This document shows, in pieces, positions 15,402 to 24,745 of a DNA stretch of 64,000 nt (within the stretch, counting starts at the first letter, position 1; each line of letters starts with the position of its first letter). Source of the stretch: an uncultured Pseudacidovorax sp. (GTDB lineage Bacteria > Pseudomonadota > Gammaproteobacteria > Burkholderiales > Burkholderiaceae_C); assembly GCF_913773995.1 (NCBI RefSeq), contig NZ_CAJYES010000190.1, positions 1-64,000 of the forward strand. Direction: 5' to 3'. Under the pieces are notes generated by a model. That model made no database searches. It had not been told where the DNA came from and worked only from the letters and a program-made list of their open reading frames with translations. The position numbers and the translations under genes were made by a program.

Positions 15402-16387
15402 ACGAGCCGCTTTGCAACCGCCGGCATCTGCTCACCGCCGCGGCCCTGCTGGGCCTGCATCCCGCGATGGCCCATGCCCAGGCCGATGCCTGGCCGCAAC
15501 GCCCGCTCAAGCTGGTGGTGCCGGGGCCGCCCGGCGCCGGCTCGGACATCTTTGCGCGCCTGCTGGCCGTGAGCCTGCAGGAGGCCCTGGGCCAGCCGGT
15601 GGTGGTCGACAACCGTGCCGGTGCCAACGGGCTGATTGGCAACGAGGCGGTGGCGCGGGCGGCGGCCGATGGCTACACGCTGCTGCTGTCCCCCTCGTCG
15701 GCCATCGCCATCAACCCGGTGATCCAGCCGCGCATGCCCTACGACGCGCGCAAGGACCTGCAGCCCGTGGCACGGGTGGGATCGGCCGGCGTGCTGCTGG
15801 TGGTGCATCCGGCCACCGGACTGCGCTCGCTGGCCGATCTGGTGCGCGCCGCACGGGCGCAGCCGGACCGCATCGCCTACGGCTCCTGGGGCAGCGGCTC
15901 CACCGGCCACCTGGTGATGGAAGGCATCAAGGCGGAATACGGGCTGGTCATGCCCCATGTGCCGTACAAGGGCGTCTCGCCGCTGGTGGCCGACCTGCTG
16001 GCCAACACCATCGGCGTGGGCTTCGTGGACATCGCCTCGCCGGTGCCCCACATCCGCGCCGGCAAGCTGCTGGCCCTGGGCTGCACCGGCTCCGCCCGCG
16101 GCCCGGCCCTGCCCGAGGTGCCCACACTCACTGAGCAGGGCTACCGCTTCGACGTCGATGGCTGGTACGGCGTCTTCGTGCCGGCCGGCACGCCGCCGGC
16201 GGTGGTGCAGCGGCTCAACCGCGAGATCAACCGCATCCTGGCGACGCCGGAGGTGGTGCAGAAGTTCGCGGTGCAGAACATGCCGCGCCCACCGCTGAAG
16301 TCGGCCGAAGAATTCAGCGCCACCGTCTGGCGCGACATGGACAGCTGGCAGGGGCTGGCGAGGACGGCGCGGTTGCGGGTCGAGTGA
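15398..16387 (+). CDS. Bug/TctC-family solute-binding protein
   Basis: A 329-residue periplasmic binding protein. A twin-residue start (RRHLLTAAALLGL) and cleavage near AMAHAQA give an exported protein. Family segments are LKLVVPGPPGAGSDIFAR, VVVDNRAGANGLIGNE, MPYDARKDLQPVARVG and VPYKGVSPLVADLLA. The last gene of the catabolic operon, it overlaps the tandem SDR gene by ATGA and is preceded by GAGGAGA. It should capture the growth substrate or its precursor, tying uptake to the pathway genes before it. No membrane components are encoded nearby, so it must share permeases encoded elsewhere. Ligand unknown. Confidence 0.93.
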   Translation: MNEPLCNRRHLLTAAALLGLHPAMAHAQADAWPQRPLKLVVPGPPGAGSDIFARLLAVSLQEALGQPVVVDNRAGANGLIGNEAVARAAADGYTLLLSPSSAIAINPVIQPRMPYDARKDLQPVARVGSAGVLLVVHPATGLRSLADLVRAARAQPDRIAYGSWGSGSTGHLVMEGIKAEYGLVMPHVPYKGVSPLVADLLANTIGVGFVDIASPVPHIRAGKLLALGCTGSARGPALPEVPTLTEQGYRFDVDGWYGVFVPAGTPPAVVQRLNREINRILATPEVVQKFAVQNMPRPPLKSAEEFSATVWRDMDSWQGLARTARLRVE

Positions 16388-16441
16388 GGGGCGGCGTCGC
16401 TGCTGCGCTGGATGTCAAAGAGCTGTTCGAGGCAGGCGCCC

Positions 16442-17113
16442 TCAAAGCCGGCGCAGCTTGGCCACCCATGCAGCGAAGTGCAGGCATTGGGCCTCCATCC
16501 GAGCCAACCCGATGCGCTCGGCGGCAATGGGTCCGTGACGGAGCTTTCGATAGGACGGGCTGCGCAGCAAGGCCTCCAGGCGAGCGGACGGTTTGGTCTT
16601 GTGGCCATCGTTGAGTTCTTCGGGCGTCGTCACCGCCGACCGGGCCTTGACGAGATCCGGCAGCGCGGCCGACCAGCCTTCCTCGACGGAAGCAAGACTG
16701 GCGACATCGCTGAACAGGAGCGCTTCGAATTCGTGAGGCTGGATGTGGGCGATGAATCGATTCGGGTGGCATCCGCAGTGAGCCACCACGTCGGCATGCA
16801 GTCCGATCTCCAAGGTCTGAAGGCGAGCGGCCAAGCTGGCGTGAGGCTGTACCGTGGCATAGCCCGGAAACTGGGAATCCAGCTTGTAAAGATCGATCAA
16901 CGTCGTGACGGCCACGACGCGATTGCTCGCCAATGCATTGCGCAATGCCGGGCGCAAGCGGGCATAGCTCATCGCCCCACCCTTGTGACCTGGCGACGTC
17001 TCGACAGTGATGCCTTGAAGGTGAATGCCATCCGCTGCGAACGCCGGGAACAGCACCCGGGAGATGAAGGCTTCTTCGGTCTGGCCTTCACACACCACTA
17101 CCACGCGACGCAT
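16442..17113 (-). CDS. DUF4276 family protein, possible TOPRIM-like nuclease
   Basis: A 223-residue protein of the DUF4276 type. It opens with RRVVVVCEGQTEEAF, where a strand leads into E-G-x-T-E, much like the acidic motif that opens TOPRIM domains of OLD-type nucleases. TTLIDLYKLDSQFPGY follows, with an acidic strand end, and then IQPHEFEALLFSD. Start 17113 gives MRRVVVV and shares one base with the ATPase stop (TGATG), so the two are translationally coupled. ATPase plus TOPRIM pairs occur in several anti-phage systems (OLD/Gabija, PARIS). A nuclease or tRNase effector under ATPase control is therefore plausible but unproven. Base composition is lower in G+C than the flanks, which suggests transfer. 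Confidence 0.8.
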   Translation of the reverse strand: MRRVVVVCEGQTEEAFISRVLFPAFAADGIHLQGITVETSPGHKGGAMSYARLRPALRNALASNRVVAVTTLIDLYKLDSQFPGYATVQPHASLAARLQTLEIGLHADVVAHCGCHPNRFIAHIQPHEFEALLFSDVASLASVEEGWSAALPDLVKARSAVTTPEELNDGHKTKPSARLEALLRSPSYRKLRHGPIAAERIGLARMEAQCLHFAAWVAKLRRL

Positions 17114-18216
17114 CACAGACTGGGCCTCCCGCCAATCACATTGCGCTTCCATAGCTCGCCCAGGCTCTGGTAGTCGTCCAGCCAACCCCGGAGTTCCTCG
17201 ACGTCCAGGCGCTCGAGCGTCGTGGCCCCATCCACGCGCTGCGCCACCACCACATCCTTAGGCTCCATGGCATTCAGCAGTTCGACCGACTGTGTGGAGA
17301 CGATCAACTGCTTGGTTTGGGCCAACTCTTTCATCATGTCCGCCAGCAGGTTGATGGCAAACGGGTGCAAGCCCAGTTCCGGCTCGTCGATCAGGATGGT
17401 GTCCGGCAACAAATGCGATGGTTGCAGCAGCAGCGTCGTCAGACAGATGAAGCGCAGCGTGCCGTCCGAAAGCGTGTGGGCCCGGTACGGCGTCTCGGGA
17501 TCGCTCTGCTCGAACCATTCCAACTCCACCGTATCGGGCATCGGCTCCCGCTCCACGAAACCACCGAAAAATGGTGCCGCCAGCTTGATCGTGTCGACGA
17601 TGCGCTGATAGGCGGCCTGGTGCGATGGCAGCGCGCGAAGGCGGTAGAGGTAGGCCGCGAGATTGTCCGCTTGGGGCTTCAGCCGAAGGTTGTCATTGCT
17701 TGGATGGGGCAGCTTGACGGCTGCGCCTTCGCTCGTGTCGTGAAAGTGGAACTGCTGCCAGCTCTTCATCCATCGCGACACATAGTGGCTGACCTGGCGT
17801 CTATCTGTCAGTAGCCGAGCTTCCTCGTGCGCGCTGCCGAGCTCATAGCGCTTGACGACGTAGTCGCCGTCGATCCAAGGCACCTCACGGACGAACTGGA
17901 TTCGGTTGTCCGCCGTTGGAGCAAGCGTGATGTCGTATCCGTTGACGACGCCGCCGTTGGGCCTGAATTTCAAGGCGATGCTGAGTTGGGGCGTCCTTTT
18001 GCGTCCGCCATGCAGCAGCACGTCGGGGCCGCCCTGCGATTTGACGTAGGTTTGCAAGTTACCTTGCGAGGCAGCCGTCAGTAGACGGAAGAGCGACAGG
18101 AAGTTGCTCTTGCCGGCGCCGTTCGCGCCAATCAGGACGTTCAGGTTGCCCAGAGCGAACTGATCGACTTTGGCAAAGGACTTGTAGCCCTCGATGCTGA
18201 TGGTGTCGATCTTCAT
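17113..18216 (-). CDS. AAA family ATPase (SMC/OLD-like, AAA_21)
   Basis: A 367-residue ABC/SMC-type ATPase. Walker A is GANGAGKS (residues 30-37) after IEGYKSFAKVDQFALG. The signature region is LSDGTLRFICLTTLL, Walker B is DTILIDEPELGLHP, and the switch-His region is LIVSTQSVELLNAM. Such AAA_15/AAA_21 ATPases are the sensor or motor partners in many two-gene defence modules. Here it is coupled by a one-base overlap to the DUF4276 gene downstream. A 60-base stretch at 17281-17340 is 50% G+C by my count, against 82% for a stretch in the operon at 10501. It carries no TOPRIM domain of its own. Function as a defence protein is inferred from architecture only. Confidence 0.88.
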   Translation of the reverse strand: MKIDTISIEGYKSFAKVDQFALGNLNVLIGANGAGKSNFLSLFRLLTAASQGNLQTYVKSQGGPDVLLHGGRKRTPQLSIALKFRPNGGVVNGYDITLAPTADNRIQFVREVPWIDGDYVVKRYELGSAHEEARLLTDRRQVSHYVSRWMKSWQQFHFHDTSEGAAVKLPHPSNDNLRLKPQADNLAAYLYRLRALPSHQAAYQRIVDTIKLAAPFFGGFVEREPMPDTVELEWFEQSDPETPYRAHTLSDGTLRFICLTTLLLQPSHLLPDTILIDEPELGLHPFAINLLADMMKELAQTKQLIVSTQSVELLNAMEPKDVVVAQRVDGATTLERLDVEELRGWLDDYQSLGELWKRNVIGGRPSL

Positions 18217-18259
18217 GGGGTGCCTTTCGAATGCATTGTGGTCAGAGCCTCATACACGC

Positions 18260-18661
18260 TCAGCGCGGGTCTGGCGGGTTGGCGCCCGGCCACAGGTGGG
18301 CGAAGTCGAATGAAAGCTGGCGGTGGTGCCGGATGGACAGCAGATAGACCGTCGCACTGGCGTCCACGACGGTGTAGAGCACCAGGTAGTCGCCATGCAG
18401 GTACTCGCGCAAAGCGCTGGCCGCGCCGGCGGGCAGTGCTGCGAGCTGGGCCAGTGCTTCGGCCGACTGCGGCGGGTTGTCCAGGTAGCGCCTGCCGATG
18501 CGAGGGAAGCGCGCCAAATTGGGGATGACCGTGGCACGCAGGCCGGCCAGCAGATCATCGAAGGCGAAAGCCGCGTCGGCTTCGGCCAGAAAGGCCTCGA
18601 TGGCGTCCAGCCGCTCCAGAAAGCTCGCGGTCAGTTCGACCCGATGCAGGGCCTCAGCCAC
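18260..18661 (-). CDS. RelE/ParE-superfamily toxin
   Basis: A 133-residue protein with the RelE/ParE toxin pattern: VELTASFLERLDAIEAFL at the N-terminus, then VIPNLARFPRIGRRYLD, and the closing strands LVLYTVVDASATVYLLSIRHHRQLSF. It is somewhat longer than the usual 90-110 residues. The start is GTG at 18661, overlapping the last codons of the antitoxin gene by eight bases; no ATG is available nearer. The antitoxin-first order with overlap is normal for type II toxin-antitoxin pairs. RelE members cut mRNA on the ribosome and ParE members poison gyrase; which applies here cannot be decided by eye. It sits 43 bp from the ATPase gene. Confidence 0.83.
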   Translation of the reverse strand: MAEALHRVELTASFLERLDAIEAFLAEADAAFAFDDLLAGLRATVIPNLARFPRIGRRYLDNPPQSAEALAQLAALPAGAASALREYLHGDYLVLYTVVDASATVYLLSIRHHRQLSFDFAHLWPGANPPDPR

Positions 18662-18977
18662 GCTTCTTGGCGGCTTTGCGAGTTGGGACGGCCGCGCGGC
18701 GCTGCTGAAGCTGGGCGATGGCCGCATCGGCACCATAGGTGCGGCCGGCCTCGATGTCGGCGATGCCGCGCCGGGCATCGTCGATCAGCAGCAGATGGAT
18801 GCGCTCGCGCTCCAGGCGGTGGTAGTAGTCCAGCCGGTCGGCGTCGATGAGGGCGACGTAGCTTTCACCGTTCTTGGTGATGATCTTCTCGGCGCCGGCC
18901 TTGGCCTGATCGGCCAGTTCCGAGAGGTTGGCACGCGCCTGGGTGAAAGGCACGACGTCGCTGGCGGAAAAGCCCAT
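18654..18977 (-). CDS. Phd/YefM-family antitoxin
   Basis: A 107-residue antitoxin. The N-terminal part DVVPFTQARANLSELADQAK and the following strand KIITKNGESYVALIDADRL match the Phd/YefM DNA-binding fold. The C-terminal part, rich in charged residues and ending in KAAKKRG, would wrap the toxin. The start at 18977 follows AAGGAG (spacing about seven). Phd/YefM proteins repress their own operon through palindromes overlapping the promoter. The AT-richer segment 18978-19020 (GAATTCTGCGCAG and nearby) is the place to look. It is partner of the toxin gene that overlaps its 3' end. Confidence 0.87.
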   Translation of the reverse strand: MGFSASDVVPFTQARANLSELADQAKAGAEKIITKNGESYVALIDADRLDYYHRLERERIHLLLIDDARRGIADIEAGRTYGADAAIAQLQQRRAAVPTRKAAKKRG

Positions 18978-19053
18978 GACCGGCTCCTTGAGGTTGCAGA
19001 ATTCTGCGCAGTCTAAAGGAGGGGCCGGCGGGTCTCGGGCCAATACCGACCGC

Positions 19054-21056
<2,003 letters not shown>

Positions 21057-21057
<1 letters not shown>

Positions 21058-21950
21058 CAGGCCTCCGGTCGGTCGGCCGGCGTGGCCGCAGGCCCGGGCG
21101 CCTGCGGCAGCTGCAAAGGCAGGGTGAGCCAGAAGGTGGAGCCGCGGCCCAGTTCGCTCTCCACGCCCACTTCGCCGCCCAACAGGCCGGCCAGCTCGCG
21201 GCACAGAGCCAGGCCCAGGCCGGTGCCGCGCAGCCGCTTCTGCACCGGCGAGTCCACCTGCGCGAAGTCGTCGAACACGGCCGCGTGGTGTTCGCGGGCG
21301 ATGCCGATGCCGGTGTCGCTCACCGAGAAGCGCACGCGGTCGTCGCCGATGCGGCAGGCTGACACGCGCACTTCGCCCTGGGTGGTGAACTTGAGGGCGT
21401 TGGAGACGTAGTTGCGCAGGATCTGCGACAGCTTTCGGTCGTCGGTGTACAGGCGCGGCAGGTCGACCGGCTCCTCGAAGGCGAGGGTGACCTGCTGGTT
21501 CTCCAGCATGGGCCGGAACATGCCGCGCAGCGCCGAAAACAGGTCGACCATCTCGAACCAGGCGGGCGAGATCTCCACCCGGCCGGCCTCGATCTTGGCG
21601 AGGTCCAGCAGGTCGTCCACCATCTCGGCGAACTCGCGTGCCGAGGTCTGGATGAACTGCACCTGGCGCCGCTGCTCGTCGGTGAGCGGCCCATCCACCT
21701 CGTCGCTCAGCAGCCGCGCGATGCTGCGGATGGCGGCGACCGGCGTGCGGAACTCGTGGCTCATGTAGGCCAAGAAGCGGCTCTTGAGCTCGGTGGCGCG
21801 CTTGAGTGCGATGGCCTGCTCGTCCAGCTCGGCATAGAGCGCAACCACGCCGCGGTTGGTTTCTTCCAGCTCCTCGCGCAGCAGCGCGGCCTCGGCCTCG
21901 GCGGCCTGCAGTCGCTGCTGCAGCGCGTCGGCGTGCGCAGATGCGGTCAT
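21057..21950 (-). CDS. Sensor histidine kinase with N-terminal coiled coil
   Basis: A 297-residue soluble kinase without a sensor domain. Residues 5-55 are a heptad-like coiled coil (LQQRLQAAEAEAALLREEL). They are followed by the HisKA box YMSHEFRTPVAAIRS and an HATPase with YVSNALKFTTQG, SVSDTGIGIARE and RGTGLGLALCRELAGLLGG. The absence of transmembrane or PAS segments means its input probably comes through protein partners, most likely the upstream RsbT- and PP2C-type proteins. It overlaps the ATPase-PP2C gene by ATGA and the hybrid kinase gene by TGATG, so all three should be made together. Confidence 0.92.
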
Positions 21951-22957
21951 GGGCCCTCCTCGGGTCGCAGCACGACGATGCAGGCATCGTCGCGGCCACG
22001 CGCATAGTCGGCAAAGATGCGCGCGGCCAGCAGGGTGGGGTCGCGTCCTAGCAAGGGCGCCAGCGCGGCGCCGGGCCAGCGGGTCTGCACGCCGTCGCTG
22101 TGCAGCAGCGCGAGCGCATGGGGCGGCCGCGTCGCGTGGGTCATGTCGAAGCGGCGCACCTGCAGGCCCAGTGTGCCGTGGGCGGTCGCCAGGGCCTTGT
22201 CGGCCGTGCCCGAGACCAGCCGGCCCGCGACGTTGCCGGCGCCGGTGTAGCGAATGAGCTCGCCGTCGATCCACATGCCGAACACCGCGGCGCCGCGGGT
22301 GGTGCGCAGCGCGTCGTGCATGCACTGCATGACGACGACGCCATCGTCGAAGGGCTGGCGCTCGAACACGTCCAGCGCCGTGTCGGCTGCGGCCTGCGCT
22401 TCCGGCCCGTGGCCCAGGCCGTCGGCGACCAAGGCCGCCACATGCCGGCCCTCGAAGGCCAGCATCCAGCCATCGCCGCAGGCGGTTTCGCCGCGCACCG
22501 GCACGCACACGGCGCCCCAGTCGACGGCAACCCGCGGGGCCGGTGCGGCTGCGCAGCGCGGTCGCAGGCGGGCCAGGCACACGGTGCCCACGCCGGGCGC
22601 GGAATGCGCATCGAAGACCTCGCTCTGCCGCGCGATCGCACCCAGACCGGTGCCGGCGGTGGCGCTGGTCGAGTAGCCGTCGCGCATCGATCGCGGCAGG
22701 TCCGGAATGCCCGGGCCACGGTCCACGGCGATCAGCTCGATGTCGCCCAGTGCGTCGCGCGCGGCCACCAGCAGCTGGCCGGCCTGCGCATGCTTGGCCA
22801 GGTTGGTGCCCAGCTCGGTGGTCACCAACGCGGCCCGGGCGGCGTCGTGCTCGGGCCAGTCGCGCTCGGCCGCCAGTCGCGCCACATGGCGCCGGGCCTC
22901 ACCGACGAAGCTCAGGTCCTCGATAGGGAACGCACGGTGCGTCCAGCCGCGGATCAC
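21947..22957 (-). CDS. ATPase-PP2C (RsbT/RsbW-like plus SpoIIE/RsbX-like) protein
   Basis: A 336-residue two-domain protein. Residues 1 to about 135 are a GHKL ATPase of the anti-sigma-kinase type (ALVTTELGTNLAKHAQAG, AVDRGPGIPDLP, TGLGAIARQ). Residues about 150-336 are a PP2C-type phosphatase (CGDGWMLAFEGRHVAALVADGLGHGPEAQ, YTGAGNVAGRLV, LHSDGV, DDACIVVLRPE). In Bacillus the equivalent phosphatase RsbX resets RsbR and RsbS and is separate from any kinase; here both activities are on one chain. The start is taken as GTG 22957 (GTGA overlap with rsbT), with GTG 22963 an alternative. It is followed by two kinase genes. Confidence 0.88.
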   Translation of the reverse strand: MIRGWTHRAFPIEDLSFVGEARRHVARLAAERDWPEHDAARAALVTTELGTNLAKHAQAGQLLVAARDALGDIELIAVDRGPGIPDLPRSMRDGYSTSATAGTGLGAIARQSEVFDAHSAPGVGTVCLARLRPRCAAAPAPRVAVDWGAVCVPVRGETACGDGWMLAFEGRHVAALVADGLGHGPEAQAAADTALDVFERQPFDDGVVVMQCMHDALRTTRGAAVFGMWIDGELIRYTGAGNVAGRLVSGTADKALATAHGTLGLQVRRFDMTHATRPPHALALLHSDGVQTRWPGAALAPLLGRDPTLLAARIFADYARGRDDACIVVLRPEEGP

Positions 22958-23358
22958 CTCCACTTCACGATGCTCACGCAGGTGCCCTGGCCGGGCGCGG
23001 ACCGGATGTCGAATTCGTTCACCAGCCGTTTGCTGCCCGGCAGGCCCAAGCCCATGCCGCCGCCGGAGGTGTAGCCGTCGGACATCGCCAGATCGAGATT
23101 GGCGATGCCGGGGCCTTCGTCCTCGAAGCGCAGCTGCAGGCCGCGGCGGGCGCCTTCCTCCAGCACCGCCCAGTGCATGCGGCCGCCGCCGCCGTGGATC
23201 AGCGTGTTGCGCGACAGCTCGCTGGCGGCGGTGACCATCTTGGTCTGCTCCACCAGCGAGAAGCGCAGCGTCTGGCACAGGGCGCGCACCGTCTGCCGGC
23301 TGGCGACGATGTGCTGCTCGCTGGCCAGCGGCAGGGTGCCGGTGGATTCAGGCGCCAA
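22954..23358 (-). CDS. rsbT: RsbT-type switch-protein serine/threonine kinase
   Basis: A 134-residue GHKL kinase like RsbT, which phosphorylates RsbR and RsbS in the stressosome and is then released to a downstream target. Features are IVASRQTVRALCQTLRFS, the N-box TAASELSRNTLIHGGGG, the G1 box FEDEGPGIANLDLAMSDGY, and the lid GGGMGLGLPGSKRLV. No ATG gives the full domain; TTG at 23358, eleven bases inside the end of rsbS, gives the normal length and the expected N-terminus before LASEQHIVASRQ. The downstream overlap is GTGA. It is the third gene of rsbRST. Confidence 0.9.
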   Translation of the reverse strand: MAPESTGTLPLASEQHIVASRQTVRALCQTLRFSLVEQTKMVTAASELSRNTLIHGGGGRMHWAVLEEGARRGLQLRFEDEGPGIANLDLAMSDGYTSGGGMGLGLPGSKRLVNEFDIRSAPGQGTCVSIVKWR

Positions 23359-23728
23359 GGCCGGCTCCCTGCTGGGCGCGCAGCCGCTCGAGCAGGGCCA
23401 TGCCGCGTTCCACATCGAGTGCGGTGCGCACGCCGTCGAGCGACAGGCCCAGCTCGACGAGGGTGATGGCCACGGCCGGCTGCATGCCCACCACCACCGC
23501 GGTGGCCGAGAGAATGCCGGCCGTGCCCGAGATGGTGGTGAGCATGCGGCCGATGAAGGAGTCGACCACCTCCAGCGCCGAGATGTCGATCAGCACGCCG
23601 TTGGCGCCGGTGGCCGCGATGCGGTTGGCGAGGTCTTCCTGCAGCGCCAGGGCGGTCTGGTCCTGCAGGTCGATCTGGATGGTGACCAGCAGGGTCTGGC
23701 CCATCCGCAGGATCGGGATGCGGTCCAT
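23348..23728 (-). CDS. rsbS: RsbS-type stressosome scaffold (STAS)
   Basis: A 126-residue single STAS domain. IPILRMGQTLLVTIQIDLQD is the characteristic RsbS N-terminus. The phosphorylation loop DISALEVVDSFIGRML carries the conserved serine of the DSF motif (Ser57 here), the equivalent of the RsbT target in Bacillus RsbS. VVVGMQPAVAITLVELG completes the fold. It should form the stressosome core with RsbR and hold RsbT until stress. It starts five bases after the rsbR stop and overlaps rsbT by eleven bases. Confidence 0.93.
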   Translation of the reverse strand: MDRIPILRMGQTLLVTIQIDLQDQTALALQEDLANRIAATGANGVLIDISALEVVDSFIGRMLTTISGTAGILSATAVVVGMQPAVAITLVELGLSLDGVRTALDVERGMALLERLRAQQGAGLGA

Positions 23729-23733
23729 GGGGT

Positions 23734-24579
23734 TCAGCCCTCGCGGCTGATGCGCCAGCCGTTGGTCTTGAGGGCCTGCGCCAGCGCGTCGGCCAGCGTG
23801 GCCTTGGTGACGATGCCCTGCAGGTCGATGCCCAGGTGCACGATGGTCTGCGCGATCTGCGGGCGGATGCCGCTGATGATGCAGTCCGCGCCCATCAGCC
23901 GGATGGCGGTGACGGTCTTGAGCAGGTGGCGCGCCACCAGCGTGTCCACCGTGGGCACGCCGGTGATGTCGATGATGGCGAGCGCCGAGCCGGTGTCCAC
24001 CACCGTCTGCAGCAGCGTCTCCATGACGACCTGGGTGCGGTTGCTGTCCAGCGTGCCGATCATGGGCACGGCCAGCACGCCGTCCCAGAGCTTGACCACG
24101 GGCGTGGAGAGCTCGAGCAGGTCTTCCTGCTGGCGGCGGATCACGTCCTCGCGCGACTGCTGGAAGGTGTCGGCCGTGTGCTGGGCCAGCCGGTCCACCA
24201 GGGCGGACAGCGTCCACAGCGCGCGGCCCATGGCAGCGGGATCCTGCGCAAAGGCCTGTTGCAGACGGGCGAAGAGGGGCTTCTTCAGCGCCAGCACGAA
24301 GACGCTGGTGGCGCCGGCCGAGTCGCCCTTGGCGGCGCGGCTGGCCGACAGCTGCTCCAGCGTGCGGCGCAGCGGCTGCCAGGCGGGTGCCTGGAGCGAA
24401 CCGGCATCGGCCTCGGTGGCCAGGCCGCTGCGCAGGCCTTCGACGATGGCTGCAGCCTCTGCCTTGGAGCTGGCATGCAGACTGCCCTGCGTGGCCTGGA
24501 GCTCGCGCATCCAGTCCTCGACCACGGCGGTGGCGTCGTCGTTCAGAACACGGACAAGGGCCGCGGTTTCCTGGTTCAT
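23734..24579 (-). CDS. rsbR: RsbR-type stressosome sensor protein
   Basis: A 281-residue RsbR paralogue. Residues 1-145 form an N-terminal all-helical sensor region (VVEDWMRELQATQG, ALWTLSALVDRLAQHTAD) that resembles the non-haem RsbRD type more than the globin type. Residues 150-281 are the STAS domain: STPVVKLWDGVLAVPMIGTLD, then DITGVPTVDTLVARHLL with the conserved phospho-Thr positions. It is the first gene of the run to 19054. GAGGG lies seven bases before the ATG at 24579, and 166 bp separate it from the next upstream gene, so a promoter probably lies there. The signal sensed is unknown. Confidence 0.93.
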   Translation of the reverse strand: MNQETAALVRVLNDDATAVVEDWMRELQATQGSLHASSKAEAAAIVEGLRSGLATEADAGSLQAPAWQPLRRTLEQLSASRAAKGDSAGATSVFVLALKKPLFARLQQAFAQDPAAMGRALWTLSALVDRLAQHTADTFQQSREDVIRRQQEDLLELSTPVVKLWDGVLAVPMIGTLDSNRTQVVMETLLQTVVDTGSALAIIDITGVPTVDTLVARHLLKTVTAIRLMGADCIISGIRPQIAQTIVHLGIDLQGIVTKATLADALAQALKTNGWRISREG

Positions 24580-24745
24580 GGGGAGGCCCTCGTTGAAATG
24601 CTCCCTTCTAGAAATGGGTTGGCGGAAGCGCCGAAAAGTTTAGGGAGCTTCAGCCAAGGTCGGTGTCAGCGGACGCCTCATTTGCGGCGCCATCCCACGC
24701 ATTGGCGCGAATCGGTCCTGCGCCGCGGTCCCGGCACGGCCGGGC

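Noticed and set aside
17113-18216. The ATPase as an OLD-family nuclease by itself
   Set aside because: It has no TOPRIM domain after the ATPase; the protein ends about 60 residues after the switch region.
24721-24745. Hairpin CCCGGC-ACG-GCCGGG just after the HD-GYP gene as a terminator
   Set aside because: The six-pair stem has no T tract on the minus strand and GC-rich hairpins of this size are common here.
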